Shown piece by piece: positions 25,290-34,555 of a DNA stretch of 64,000 nucleotides (positions are counted from its first letter, which is position 1; each line of letters opens with the position of its first letter). The position numbers and the translations under genes are program-made. The notes under the pieces are model-generated. The model was given only the letters and a program-made list of their open reading frames with translations, made no database searches and was not told the DNA's origin. Source of the stretch: Streptomyces sp. RPT161 (GTDB lineage: Bacteria; Actinomycetota; Actinomycetes; Streptomycetales; Streptomycetaceae); NCBI RefSeq assembly GCF_027533845.1, contig NZ_JAPZVN010000011.1, positions 62,001 to 126,000 on the forward strand, read 5' to 3'.

Positions 25290-26710
25290 TGTTCCACCGG
25301 CGTCCTGCCGGTGCTGCCGAGGGCCGGGTGCAGCCGCGACCAGCGCAGTTCGGCCTCGAGTTGGGCGGCGAGGGAGATCAGCAGTTCCTCGCCGGAGTCC
25401 GGTCCGAGCAACTGGGCGCCGACCGGTAACCCGTCCGGCGTGAGGCCCGCCGGTACGTTCACCGCGGGCCAGCCGAGTGCGTTCCAAGGCCAGGCGTAGG
25501 GGCAGGCCGCCACCATCGCAGTGTCGGTCCGCCATGCGCTCAGCCCGTCGAAGTCGCCCACGCGCGGCGGCGGAACGGCTGTGGTCGGGGTGAGCACCAC
25601 GTCGTACGTGTCGTAGATGCCGCCGATCCTGCGGTGCTGGCGCGGCTCACGGCCCCTGGCGATGCCCAGCACGCGCCCGCCGAGCCTTCTACCGGTGCGC
25701 ACGGTGCTGCGGGTGCGCGGGTCGAGCAGGTGGGGTACGGCGTGCCGGGCGGCGGCATCCGTCACGCCCGCCGCGGCACGGGGCACGAAGCTCAGTCCGA
25801 TCAGCCCGTAGCGCGGCCTCGCCTCCTCGACGTGGTGGCCGAGGCGGGCGAGCGTCTCCGCGATGCCGGCGACGGCGCGGCGCACATCGCGGTGGACGCG
25901 CGTGCCGGTGAGGGTGAGCGGGGGCCGCCAGGCCACGGCGATGCGCAGTCGGCCCGGCTCTCGACGGCATGCCGCCGAGGCGTCGATCGGCGCGGGTCGG
26001 CTTACGTCGGTGGGGTGCGCTCCCGCCAGCACGTCCAGCAGCAGGGCCGCGTCCGCCACGGTGCGGGCCAGCGGGCCGTTGACCGTCAGGCCGTGGAAGG
26101 CATCGGTGTAGGGGTGCAGGGAGACCCGGCCGCGCTGGGGCTTGATGCCCACCAGATGCGTCCAGGCCGCGGGGATTCGGATGGAACCGCCGCCGTCGGA
26201 GCCGACCGCGGCCGGGACGAGTCCGGCGGCGACCGCCGCGGCCGAGCCGCCGGAGGAACCGCCGGGGGAGTGGGCGGTGTTCCAGGGGTTGCGGGTGGCA
26301 CCGAAGGCGCCCTCGGTGAAGGGCCACTGGCCGAGTTCGCAGGCGTTGGTCTTGCCGACGATCACCGCTCCGGCCGCACGCAGCCGTCGCACCAACTCGC
26401 CGTCCGCGGACTTCGGTTGGTCCTCGCCGTCGCAGCCGAACCGTGTCGGCAGACCCGCCACGTCGGTGTCGTCCTTGACCGCGATCGGCACACCGAGCAG
26501 CGGTAACCGCTCGCCCGCGGCGAGTCTGCGGTCCGCCTCCTCCGCCTCCCGTAGCGCGGCCTCCGCGCGTACGCAGCGGAACGCGTTGATGGTGTCCTGG
26601 GTCGCCGCGATGCGTTCGAGCGAGGCCCGCACGAGGGACACGGAGGTGTCCCGGCCATCCGTCAGGGATCGGGTGCATTCGACGAGCCCGGCGAAATCGG
26701 CTGTGGACAT
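25286..26710 (-). CDS. Amidase (amidase-signature family)
   Basis: 474 aa. The Ser-cisSer-Lys triad is visible: Lys in GVPIAVKDDTDVAG, and the Gly/Ser-rich signature SPGGSSGGSAAAVAAG. It is a cytoplasmic amide hydrolase of the GatA-like fold, but gatB/gatC are absent, so a stand-alone amidase is likely. The start ATG 26710 follows GGGAAGGGG. It shares an operon with the TetR gene and faces the SDR gene across the operator. Confidence 0.88.
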   Translation of the reverse strand: MSTADFAGLVECTRSLTDGRDTSVSLVRASLERIAATQDTINAFRCVRAEAALREAEEADRRLAAGERLPLLGVPIAVKDDTDVAGLPTRFGCDGEDQPKSADGELVRRLRAAGAVIVGKTNACELGQWPFTEGAFGATRNPWNTAHSPGGSSGGSAAAVAAGLVPAAVGSDGGGSIRIPAAWTHLVGIKPQRGRVSLHPYTDAFHGLTVNGPLARTVADAALLLDVLAGAHPTDVSRPAPIDASAACRREPGRLRIAVAWRPPLTLTGTRVHRDVRRAVAGIAETLARLGHHVEEARPRYGLIGLSFVPRAAAGVTDAAARHAVPHLLDPRTRSTVRTGRRLGGRVLGIARGREPRQHRRIGGIYDTYDVVLTPTTAVPPPRVGDFDGLSAWRTDTAMVAACPYAWPWNALGWPAVNVPAGLTPDGLPVGAQLLGPDSGEELLISLAAQLEAELRWSRLHPALGSTGRTPVEQ

Positions 26711-26730
26711 TGCCGTTCCCCTTCCCTAAC

Positions 26731-26746
26731 GTTCGTTCGAACGAAC
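26731..26746. promoter_or_regulatory. Perfect 16-bp TetR-type operator
   Basis: GTTCGTTCGAACGAAC is an exact palindrome between the divergent amidase-TetR and SDR genes, 20 bp before the amidase start and 21 bp before the SDR start. Position and symmetry fit binding by the TetR protein encoded in the amidase operon. Confidence 0.75.
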
Positions 26747-26767
26747 AGCTCTCGGGAGGCTACTCGT

Positions 26768-27559
26768 ATGCGCATCGCAGGATCAACCGTTCTGCTGACC
26801 GGGGCCACGGGCGGCCTCGGCCAGACCATCGCCCGCGAACTCGCCGTGAGAGGTGCCAAGTTGGTGCTGACCGGACGCCGCGCGGACGCCCTGGAACCGA
26901 TCGCCGCCGAGTTCGGCGCCCGCACCGTCACCGCCGATCTCGCCGACCCGGACCAGGTTGACGACCTCGCCAAGGCCTGTGCCGACACGGACATCCTGAT
27001 CGCCAACGCCGCCCTCCCCTCCAGCGGCGACCTCCTTGAGTACACGCCCGCGCAGATCGACCGGGCGCTCGCCGTGAACCTCCGCACCCCCGTCATGCTG
27101 GCCCGCGCGCTCGCTCCCCGCATGGTCGACGCGGGGCGCGGGCACATCGCCATCGTCGGCTCGATCTCCGGCAAGACCGCCACCAAGTCCTCTTCGCTCT
27201 ACAACGCGACCAAGTTCGGCCTGCGCGGCTTCACGCTCGGCTTCCGCCAGGACCTGCACGGTACGGGGGTCGGCGTCTCCCTCATCCAACCCGGCTTCGT
27301 CCGCGACGCGGGCATGTTCGCGGCGACGGGCGCCACGCCACCCGCCGGCATACGCACGGTTTCCCCGAGCCAGGTGGCGACGGCGGTCGTCCGAGCCGTC
27401 GAACGTGACCTGTGCGAAGTCAACGTGGCACCGGTGGAGTTGCGGTTGCTGAGCGCGTTCGCCGGACAGTTCCCCGCAATCGCGGAGCGGTTCCAGCGCG
27501 GTTCCGCCGCCGAACGGACGGTCAGCCAGATAGCGGCGGCACAGCGGGATCGGCGCTGA
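26768..27559 (+). CDS. Short-chain dehydrogenase/reductase
   Basis: 263 aa. Cofactor motif TGATGGLGQTIARE near the N-terminus, NAALPSSGD (NAG-like motif), Ser in IVGSISGKTATKSS, and catalytic YNATK. The Arg-rich LTGRRADALE after strand 2 suggests NADPH. The start ATG 26768 follows GGGAGG. It is divergent from the amidase-TetR pair and probably under the same repressor. The substrate is unknown. Confidence 0.9.
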   Translation: MRIAGSTVLLTGATGGLGQTIARELAVRGAKLVLTGRRADALEPIAAEFGARTVTADLADPDQVDDLAKACADTDILIANAALPSSGDLLEYTPAQIDRALAVNLRTPVMLARALAPRMVDAGRGHIAIVGSISGKTATKSSSLYNATKFGLRGFTLGFRQDLHGTGVGVSLIQPGFVRDAGMFAATGATPPAGIRTVSPSQVATAVVRAVERDLCEVNVAPVELRLLSAFAGQFPAIAERFQRGSAAERTVSQIAAAQRDRR

Positions 27560-27563
27560 CTGC

Positions 27564-27578
27564 CGGGCGTCGCCCGGA
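27564..27578 (+). terminator. Hairpin after SDR gene
   Basis: CCGGGCG and CGCCCGG arms around a single T, 5 bp after the SDR stop. It is a compact GC hairpin that could act as a terminator. The following 240 bp up to the epimerase gene show no convincing gene. Confidence 0.45.
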
Positions 27579-27820
27579 GGCTCGTGGGCGCCGCGGACGG
27601 GCGTTCCACGGCGCTGACTTGTCGCGTCTTCGGCATCGACTCGATGCCGCCCGGTACGCCCCACCCGCGGCCGACCAGCCCGGCATCTCGACGGGCTGGA
27701 CGGCCTCCTGGCAGTGGTCCTCGACGAGATTCGGCCACCTGCCTTGTCACTACGCGAGCCGCGAACCGCCGTACCTCGCAGAAGGGTTCGAGCGCGGTCC
27801 TCGTCCCAGCGCCGTACGCG

Positions 27821-28804
27821 TCATCCCTTCAGGACCCTCGCTTCAGCTTCCGGGTCCAGTCCAACCGCTGGGCGGTCGGGGCGCTGCGGTGGTTCGCCGC
27901 CGATGCTCTGGAGCCACGCCCAGGTGTCGGCGACGGTCTCCCCGATGGGGCGGCACCGCAGGCCCGCGGCAACGGCCTTGGACACGTCGCCCTGGTGCAG
28001 GTGGTCGTGCAGTTCGCCCGGCGGCAGCCAGATCGGAAGCTGGGTCCACGGCTCGATGCCCGCCGCCGCGATGCGTTCGGGCTCCACCCACCGGAGGTCG
28101 GCATCGGCGCCGGTGACCCGGACGCAGGCCTCCAGCAGTTCACCCATCGTCGTGTGCCCGGCCGGGCTGACGAGGTTGTACGGGCCACCGAGGCCGCGTT
28201 CGACGGCGTCGAGCGTCCACGCCGCGAGATCGCGGGCGTCGATGTACTGGAGGGCCAACTCACGTGGCCCGGGCGCCAGTACGGGGCCGCCACGCGCCAC
28301 CCGCCGCAGCCACCAGGGCAGTCGGCCGATGTTCTCCCATGGGCCGAGGATGAGACCGGCCCGCACCAGCAGCGCCCGGTCACCGAAGACGGCGGTCGCG
28401 GCCAACTCGCCGCCGCGCTTGGCCTGTGCGTACTCGACCTCACCGGCATCGGGCGAGCCTTCGACGAGCGGTCCGTCCTCGTCGAGCCGGGCGGCGGAGG
28501 GATAGCGGTAGACGGAGCGGCTGGACACGTACACGTACCGCTGGGCCCGGGTTGCCAGCAGCCGCGCCGCATCCCGTACGGCGGACGGCGCGCCGGTCCA
28601 GGTGTCCACGACGACGTCCCACTCGCCCCGGCCGAGCGCCGCCAGCCCGTCGGCCGCCGTACGGTCACCGCGCAACACGGCAACGCCGGGCGGTGGCTCA
28701 TGGCGCCCGCGGTGGAACACCGTCACCTGGCATCCGCGTGTCAGTGCCGCGTCCACGATGGCGCGACCGACGAATTCCGTTCCACCCAGCATCAGCAGTC
28801 TCAT
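27821..28804 (-). CDS. NAD(P)-dependent epimerase/dehydratase family reductase
   Basis: 327 aa. The N-terminal MRLLMLGGTEFVGRAIVDAA (GGTxFVGR form of the Rossmann motif) and YVYVSSRSVY with a downstream AQAKRGGE are those of the extended SDR family, close to the mRNA-binding/isoflavone-reductase-like group. The start ATG 28804 is chosen because the Rossmann strand begins there; 28822 is possible. It stands alone. Substrate unknown. Confidence 0.82.
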   Translation of the reverse strand: MRLLMLGGTEFVGRAIVDAALTRGCQVTVFHRGRHEPPPGVAVLRGDRTAADGLAALGRGEWDVVVDTWTGAPSAVRDAARLLATRAQRYVYVSSRSVYRYPSAARLDEDGPLVEGSPDAGEVEYAQAKRGGELAATAVFGDRALLVRAGLILGPWENIGRLPWWLRRVARGGPVLAPGPRELALQYIDARDLAAWTLDAVERGLGGPYNLVSPAGHTTMGELLEACVRVTGADADLRWVEPERIAAAGIEPWTQLPIWLPPGELHDHLHQGDVSKAVAAGLRCRPIGETVADTWAWLQSIGGEPPQRPDRPAVGLDPEAEARVLKG

Positions 28805-28951
28805 GCGTCTGACTGTGCCCATCGGCGCCCCCGGTGTTAACCGGCCACGCTGTCAGCGAAATCGCCAAGAGCTGAAGCGGAGCCTCGCCGTCTGTCCGCC
28901 CCAGCTGGCTCGCGGGCACCGACGAGGTGTGTCTGGGAGCATTGAACGTCT

Positions 28952-29602
28952 ATGGGTGCCTCCTTCCGCTATCCCGTCCTGGAGCCAATGCCGGATGCCG
29001 CGTCCGCCTTGGCCCGGGCCCGCGAGCTGCTGCGTGACCATGGCTCCCGGGAGCCCGACGACCCCTGGGTGGAACTCGGGGAAGTGGTCAGCGCCGAGTA
29101 ACTCCGCTATGCCGTCCAGCGTTTCCGCACGGCTCGGATCGCCGGGTTCTCGACTTCGGATGTCGCGGCGGTCCGGGCGGAGCTGAATCGCCACGGAATT
29201 CCCCATGCTGTGCCCTCCCAATTCGGCGACACGATCGATGCCGAACTGCGCGCGGGGCTGGTGGACTTGTGGCCGCTGCTCGCCTCGCGGAGGATCATGC
29301 TCGGCGTGACGGGGGTGTTCCGGTTCGAGGAGTGCACAGAGGCGGACGTGGACGCCATGGTGGCGGACCTGGGACCGCTGACCTTGGACGTGCAGTGGGA
29401 GTGCCCGCTGCGGGGGCTGCCGCACGGCAAGCTGTGCGGGGTGCAACTCTGCCTCAACGGCGCCTGGAAGTGGCAGTACTCCGAGCCCCAGCCGGGAGCG
29501 TTCTGCGTCTACGTGTCGATCGGTACGCGTAACCACCACGTCGAGGACGAGTGGGTGCGCGCCTCGGGGCTGCGCCTCGGGGAGCCACTCGGCGGGTGGT
29601 GA
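28952..29602 (+). pseudogene. Hypothetical protein gene interrupted by an in-frame TAA
   Basis: One reading frame runs from ATG 28952 (MGASFRYPVLEPMPDAAS...) to 29602 (...EWVRASGLRLGEPLGGW) and is broken only by TAA at 29099-29101, after codon 49 (GEVVSAE*LRYAVQRFRTA). Protein-like composition continues across the stop, so a single G-to-T change in a GAA codon is the simplest cause. Without it the product would be 216 aa. A GTG at 29210 could restart a 130-aa C-terminal product. I do not recognise the family. The C-terminal part has scattered Trp/Cys and a WKWQYSEPQPG segment and no signal peptide. Confidence 0.6.
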
Positions 29603-29661
29603 GGGCCGACGCTCCCCGCGGCCAGCGGTGGGCCACGGCAAGGCGTTCCGGGGGCCCGTGC

Positions 29662-30618
29662 TCAGCTGAGCGGATCGTGGCCGCGAGGGGAGTCGCCTGT
29701 CACGCCGAGGCGTTCGAGCAGCAGTCCCTCGCGGGTGGACCAGGGGCAGATCTCGACGTACCCCACCCCGCACGCTTCCATCAGGCTCTCGGCCACCAGC
29801 GCGCCCGCCAGTGACTGCCCGGCGCGGTGCCGTGAGATACCGGGCAGCATGGCACGGCGGTCAAAGCCCATCGAGGCCAACAGTGAGATTGCGGAACGCA
29901 GTTGTTGCGCCGTCAGGTGACGGGCCCGGCGCGACGGCCTGCCCCGCCGGGCGTTGGCGAGCCGCGCTAGCTGCTCGAAGGTTTTGGAGCAGGCGAGAAC
30001 ACGGTCGCCTGCCACGGCCCGCGGCAGGTCGGGCGCCTCACTGAGGGACTGACGCAGGTAGTGCTTGACCTCGGCCAGGCGCCGTGTGGACGGGAGGGCG
30101 GCGCCGGTCAGCCAGTCCCGGGTGATCGTGCGGGCTCCCAACGGCAGCGAGCACACGAAGTCGGGACGGTCGCCGGTCCCTGAGGCCAGCTCCACGGTGC
30201 CGCCGCCGATGTCCAGGACCAGCATGGGCCCTGCCATGCCGCCCGCCCACCTGCGGGCGGCCACATAGGCCAGCCGCGCCTCCTCCTCGCCGGGCAGCAC
30301 GCGTAGCCATGTACCTGTCTGGCGGGCCACCCGGGCGATGACCTCGTCCCGGTTGGGAGCGTCCCGGATCACGGATGTCGCGAACGCGAAGAGGTCCGGC
30401 GGGCGAAGACGCGGGTTCGCGGTCACCGCCTCGACCACCGCCCGCTGCACACTCTCAACTCCGGCCCTGCCCAGGCAGCCCCTCCGGTCGAGCGCCTCGT
30501 GCAGTCGCAGACGCACCTTGTGCGAGAAGACGGGTTCCAGCACCGCGCCCGGCCGCCAGCGCACCACAGTGAGCAGAGCGCTGTGGCACCCCACATCGAG
30601 CACCGCCGCTTGCGGCAT
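29662..30618 (-). CDS. Ppx/GppA-family phosphatase
   Basis: 318 aa. The actin/ASKHA fold phosphate loops are present: AVLDVGCHSALLTVV near the N-terminus, FATSVIRDAPN, and VLDIGGGTVELASG. It fits exopolyphosphatase / pppGpp phosphohydrolase. The start ATG 30618 has GGGGAGGTGG upstream. It is shorter than full E. coli Ppx (about 500 aa) but usual for actinobacterial Ppx1/Ppx2-type proteins. It converges with the interrupted hypothetical gene. Confidence 0.88.
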   Translation of the reverse strand: MPQAAVLDVGCHSALLTVVRWRPGAVLEPVFSHKVRLRLHEALDRRGCLGRAGVESVQRAVVEAVTANPRLRPPDLFAFATSVIRDAPNRDEVIARVARQTGTWLRVLPGEEEARLAYVAARRWAGGMAGPMLVLDIGGGTVELASGTGDRPDFVCSLPLGARTITRDWLTGAALPSTRRLAEVKHYLRQSLSEAPDLPRAVAGDRVLACSKTFEQLARLANARRGRPSRRARHLTAQQLRSAISLLASMGFDRRAMLPGISRHRAGQSLAGALVAESLMEACGVGYVEICPWSTREGLLLERLGVTGDSPRGHDPLS

Positions 30619-30916
30619 TCCGCCACCTCCCCGGCACAGCACGATTCCGCCACCCGGACCGAGTCGACCGAGTCCCCGGAGCGTCCCGCCGCGAGCGGCC
30701 AGAATGGGGACCTGAACAGTAAGGCCCTTCCATGACCATGGTGTCACCGTTCGCGCCTACGGTGGTGAGATCACCGCGCTTCCCTGACGGAAAACAGGCG
30801 CACGGACCGGCGCGTGAACCCGGTGACGCCGGGGGAGGACAGGGCCGGGCGATGACCACCTCGGCGACGGTGGTGCGGTGCCGCTCGGCGACGGGGCGTG
30901 GGGCGTCGGCCAGCCG

Positions 30917-31444
30917 TCACCCGGCCGCGCCCTGCCCAGAGCCTCCATCGGCCATCCGCAGGGCCAGATCCACCGCCTCCTCGGCCGAGTCGGCCGCCGT
31001 CGGCATACCGACGGCGGCCGGTCGTGCGGGCCTGAGGTCCCAACTGTCCAACACCACTGTCGGTTTCCCCGTCCTCATCGCCAGCGAGATCTCGCTGAGC
31101 GTGCCCCAGCTTCCGCCCACCGCGATGACCGCGTCGCAGACCGCCACCACCAGACCGTTGCGCAGTTCGCCCATTCCGGTCGGCAGTGCGACGGTCAGAT
31201 AGGAGTTGCCGACGGCCCGGTCCCGACCCGGCAGTAATCCGACGGCGGTTCCGCCACGGCTCTGGGCGCCCCGGCACGCGGCCTCCATGACCCCGCCGAG
31301 ACCGCCGCAGACCACCACCACGCCGCGTTCCCCCAGCAGGGCGCCGATGCGCTCGGCCGCCTCCTTCTCGGCGGCCGACGCGTTCCCCGCGCCGATGACG
31401 GCCACGTAGGTTCTCTCTCGTCCCGCCGGTGAGTCTTCGGCCAT
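30917..31444 (-). CDS. TIGR00725-type LOG-like Rossmann protein
   Basis: 175 aa. VAVIGAGNASAAEKEAAERI at the start and VVCGGLGGVMEAACRGAQSR are the hallmark of the TIGR00725 / LOG-like nucleotide-binding fold (related to lysine decarboxylase-like and DprA-type proteins). The IAVGGSWGTLSEIS loop completes the site. The exact reaction is unknown. The start ATG 31444 has GGAG 5 nt upstream. Confidence 0.85.
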   Translation of the reverse strand: MAEDSPAGRERTYVAVIGAGNASAAEKEAAERIGALLGERGVVVVCGGLGGVMEAACRGAQSRGGTAVGLLPGRDRAVGNSYLTVALPTGMGELRNGLVVAVCDAVIAVGGSWGTLSEISLAMRTGKPTVVLDSWDLRPARPAAVGMPTAADSAEEAVDLALRMADGGSGQGAAG

Positions 31445-31746
31445 CGTCGCTCCACGTTTGCGCTGCGGGATCAACCGCCTTCCAGGCCGAGTGTGACATA
31501 GCGTCAGGAGCCGCCCCGGGCCACATCGCGTTACCCCCGGCCCACTGACCGCCAAGGCGGCTCCCGCGGACGGCCGATGGGGTCGTGGCGGGATGGTCGA
31601 TGAGTGGCGCTCTTGACGTCCTCGCAGTGTCGTCTTAGGTTCCCGAAACCGAAAGGTCGGATGTCCGGGTGCCGCGTGGAGGACGCCTCGCACCCGGACG
31701 ACACCGAAACGACTGATCATGCGTCGCATGAGGAGAAGTAGGTGAC
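31445..31746. other. Intergenic region before GH3 gene
   Basis: About 300 bp between divergent genes (LOG-like on minus, GH3 on plus). It should hold both promoters. No clear operator palindrome was seen. Confidence 0.4.
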
Positions 31747-33933
31747 ATGTCCAGACCGAAATCCGGTGCGAGCGTCCTCGGACGCCTGGGGATGGTCGTC
31801 GCGGCGGCGCTCCCGCTGGCCATGGCGATGGTGGTGACACCGGCGGTCCCCGTATCGGCATCGTCGGGTCAGCCCTGGCGGAACGCGGGCCAGCCCCCGC
31901 AACGGCGTGCGGACGAACTGCTGGCGGCGATGACCCTGGCCGACAAGGTGAACATGCTGCACGGCGTCGCCCAGAGCCTCTCTCCGGTGCCAACCGTTGG
32001 ATACCTCCCGCCGATCCCCCGACTTGGCGTGCCCGGGGTCACGATGACCGACGGCCCGGCCGGCGTACGCAACGGGCAGAAGGCGACCGAGATGCCGGCA
32101 CCGATCTCCGAGGCCGCGAGTTTCGACCCCTCGGTGGCGCGGGACTACGGCGGCGTCGTCGGCACGGAGGCGCGCGACCTCGGGCAGGACCAACTCTTCG
32201 GACCGGGCATGAACATCGCGCGGGTACCCACCAACGGGCGCAACTTCGAGTACTTCAGCGAGGATCCACTGCTCTCCGGCACGATTGCGGGCTCATACGT
32301 CCGAGGTGTGCAGAGCAAGGGCGTCATCGCCACGGTCAAGCACTACGTCGCCAACAACCAGGAAACCAGCCGCCAGACGATCTCCGCGAACATCGACGAC
32401 CGCACCCTGCACGAGATCTACGAGAAGAACTTCGGTATCGCCATCGCCGACGGCCACCCCGGTTCGGTGATGTGCTCCTACAACCGGGTCAACACCGTCT
32501 ACTCGTGCTCGAACTCCGCGACGCTGACCACCGCGCTGCGCGGTGCGCTCGGCTTCGACGGTTACGTGGTCTCCGACTACCCGGCCACCCACGACACCAC
32601 CGACGTGGCCGCCGGACTCAACGTCGAGTTGCCCACGGGCTTCCACGAGACACTGCCCGCCGTACAGGCCGCACTCGCGGCCGGGAAGATCACGCGCGCC
32701 CAGATCGACGACCGGGTACGTGAGACGCTCACCGTGCTCTTCCGCTTCGGGCTCTTCGACCGCGACACCACGGCGACCTCACCCATCGACCAGAACGCGG
32801 ACAACGCCGTCGCCCAACGCGTCGAGGAGCGCAGCGCGGTCCTGCTCAAGAACGACGACGTCCTGCCGCTGTCCGGCGGGGCGGGCAGCGTCGCCGTCAT
32901 CGGAGCCACAGCGAAGAACTCCGCGCAGGGCGGCGGCAGCAGTCAGGTCACCCCGCTCTCCGTCGACAACGCCTACGACGCCATCACCACTCGCGCCGCC
33001 AGCGGTGTGAAGGTGACCTACGCCGACGGATCCGACCTGAGCCAGGCCGCGAACACGGCGAAGGCGGCGAAAACCGCGCTTGTCTTCGTACGCGACCGCT
33101 CCTCCGAAGGCTCCGATCGCACCAGCCTCACGCTGCCCGACAACCAGGACGCGCTCATCTCCGCTGTCGCCGCCGCCAACGCACGCACCGTGGTGGTCCT
33201 GGAGACCGGAGCACCGGCGCTGATGCCGTGGCTGCCGAAGGTCGCGGGCGTGCTGGAGGCGTGGTATCCCGGCGCCCGCGGCGGCGCCGCCATCGCCCGC
33301 CTGCTGTTCGGCGACGTCAGTCCCTCGGGCAGACTGCCGCAGACCTGGCCCGCCCGCGAACGCGATGTCCCGGCCAACACCGCGCGGCAGTACCCCGGGG
33401 TCAACGGCGAGGAGAGCTACTCCGAAGGCGTCGACGTCGGGTACCGCTGGTACGACGCGCGGGGCGTCACACCGCTGTTCCCCTTTGGATACGGCCTGTC
33501 GTACACCTCGTTCGCCTACTCCCACCTCGCCCTCGGCCACCGCAGCGGCACCTCCGGCGACCCGGTGACGGTCTCGTTCGACATCACCAACACCGGCACC
33601 CGCACCGGCGCCGAGGCGCCGCAGGTCTACGTGAGCAAGCCGCACACCTTCGTGCCCTCGCCGCCGAGAGAACTCGGCGCCTTCGGCAAGGTCACCCTGC
33701 GGCCCGGTGAGACCCGGCGCGTCACGTTGAAGGTGAGCCCGCGCGAACTGTCGTACTGGGACTCCGGCGCGCAGGCGTTCACCGTGCAGGACGGAACCTA
33801 TGAAGTCGCCGTTGGCGGCTCGTCCCGCTCACTGCCGCTCATCGCGCACTACACCGTCAACCGCACGGCCGAAGGGCTGGACGGTCACCCCAGCGTGGAC
33901 CACACGGTTCGCCCCGAGTACCGGGCGCCCTGA
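31747..33933 (+). CDS. Secreted glycoside hydrolase family 3 beta-glucosidase
   Basis: 728 aa. Signal peptide about 1-38 (hydrophobic MVVAAALPLAMAMVV, cleavage near VSA). The GH3 N-terminal barrel has KHYVANNQE and the nucleophile Asp277 in GYVVSDYPAT. The C-terminal alpha/beta domain includes WYPGARGGAAIARLLFGDVS and GRLPQTWP. A fibronectin-III-like domain (about 610-710) has YVSKPHTFVPSPPRELGAF. The start ATG 31747 follows AGGAGAAG. It hydrolyses beta-linked glucosides or xylosides outside the cell; the exact sugar is not predictable. A hairpin terminator follows. Confidence 0.93.
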   Translation: MSRPKSGASVLGRLGMVVAAALPLAMAMVVTPAVPVSASSGQPWRNAGQPPQRRADELLAAMTLADKVNMLHGVAQSLSPVPTVGYLPPIPRLGVPGVTMTDGPAGVRNGQKATEMPAPISEAASFDPSVARDYGGVVGTEARDLGQDQLFGPGMNIARVPTNGRNFEYFSEDPLLSGTIAGSYVRGVQSKGVIATVKHYVANNQETSRQTISANIDDRTLHEIYEKNFGIAIADGHPGSVMCSYNRVNTVYSCSNSATLTTALRGALGFDGYVVSDYPATHDTTDVAAGLNVELPTGFHETLPAVQAALAAGKITRAQIDDRVRETLTVLFRFGLFDRDTTATSPIDQNADNAVAQRVEERSAVLLKNDDVLPLSGGAGSVAVIGATAKNSAQGGGSSQVTPLSVDNAYDAITTRAASGVKVTYADGSDLSQAANTAKAAKTALVFVRDRSSEGSDRTSLTLPDNQDALISAVAAANARTVVVLETGAPALMPWLPKVAGVLEAWYPGARGGAAIARLLFGDVSPSGRLPQTWPARERDVPANTARQYPGVNGEESYSEGVDVGYRWYDARGVTPLFPFGYGLSYTSFAYSHLALGHRSGTSGDPVTVSFDITNTGTRTGAEAPQVYVSKPHTFVPSPPRELGAFGKVTLRPGETRRVTLKVSPRELSYWDSGAQAFTVQDGTYEVAVGGSSRSLPLIAHYTVNRTAEGLDGHPSVDHTVRPEYRAP

Positions 33934-33947
33934 GCCTCGTTCGCTGG

Positions 33948-33970
33948 TGAGGCCGACACCGTCGGCCTCA
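33948..33970 (+). terminator. Terminator of GH3 gene
   Basis: A perfect 10-bp stem (TGAGGCCGAC / GTCGGCCTCA) with a 3-nt loop, 15 bp after the GH3 stop codon. Confidence 0.7.
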
Positions 33971-34062
33971 GCAACAACACCAATCCCGCACTTGCTGACG
34001 CTTCTTCCACGCACAGGCGCTCGCCGCCGAGGGTTCCAAGCCGGTGGCGGCGCAGCAGGCCG

Positions 34063-34215
34063 TCACCTGGGGGTGAGTTCGGCCATTTCGGACCACTCGG
34101 TGCCGGTCGTCTCGACGTGGATGATGTCCGGCTTCTCCGCGATCACCTCGGGCATCCACGCCATGGCGGTCCTGAAGTGCTCGGAGTTCACGTGCGCTTC
34201 GCCCGCTGAGGGGGA
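34063..34215 (-). pseudogene. C-terminal remnant of an antibiotic-biosynthesis monooxygenase-like (ABM) protein
   Basis: On the minus strand one frame reads EAHVNSEHFRTAMAW then MPEVIAEKPDIIHVETTG then TEWSEMAELTP, ending at TGA 34063. The S-x-HF...E..A..PDI pattern is the C-terminal strand-helix of ABM/quinol-monooxygenase proteins. No N-terminal half is present; upstream the frame enters unrelated sequence. It is a truncated remnant. Confidence 0.5.
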
Positions 34216-34231
34216 GGCGAACGCCTCTCAC

Positions 34232-34420
34232 CACGCTGACCGGTCTGCGTGAGTTCGCACTCTTCCAGGAGTACCTGCGGGCCTGCCGGCAAAGCAGCGG
34301 CATCGTGCTCGCCCTCAACAACGACGTGGTGATGATGAACGACCACGCCCGCCAGGTCCTCTCCGCCCCGGATCAGGCAGCGCTGCTCGCCGCCGCCGCC
34401 GAGGCGATGATGGGCAGCAA
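34232..34420 (+). pseudogene. Remnant of a GAF/PAS-type regulator
   Basis: A plus-strand frame reads LREFALFQEYLRACR, then QSSGIVLALNNDVVMMN, then DHARQVLSAPDQAALLAAAA, resembling the sensor segment of Streptomyces GAF/Fis-type activators. Similarity stops at about 34420 and no helix-turn-helix follows. Together with the ABM remnant it marks a rearranged junction between the GH3 and sialidase genes. The rest of 33971-34555 holds nothing I can identify. Confidence 0.4.
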
Positions 34421-34555
34421 ACGCGCCGCCATCGCGAGTACGGCATCGACCTCGCGCAGTAGCCGTGCGAACCACCGGTCACCGCCGCTCGGACACTGCG
34501 GCATGACGAGCGTCATCGCCCGTGCGACGCTTGTGCAGCGGGCTGCGGGCGCGGT

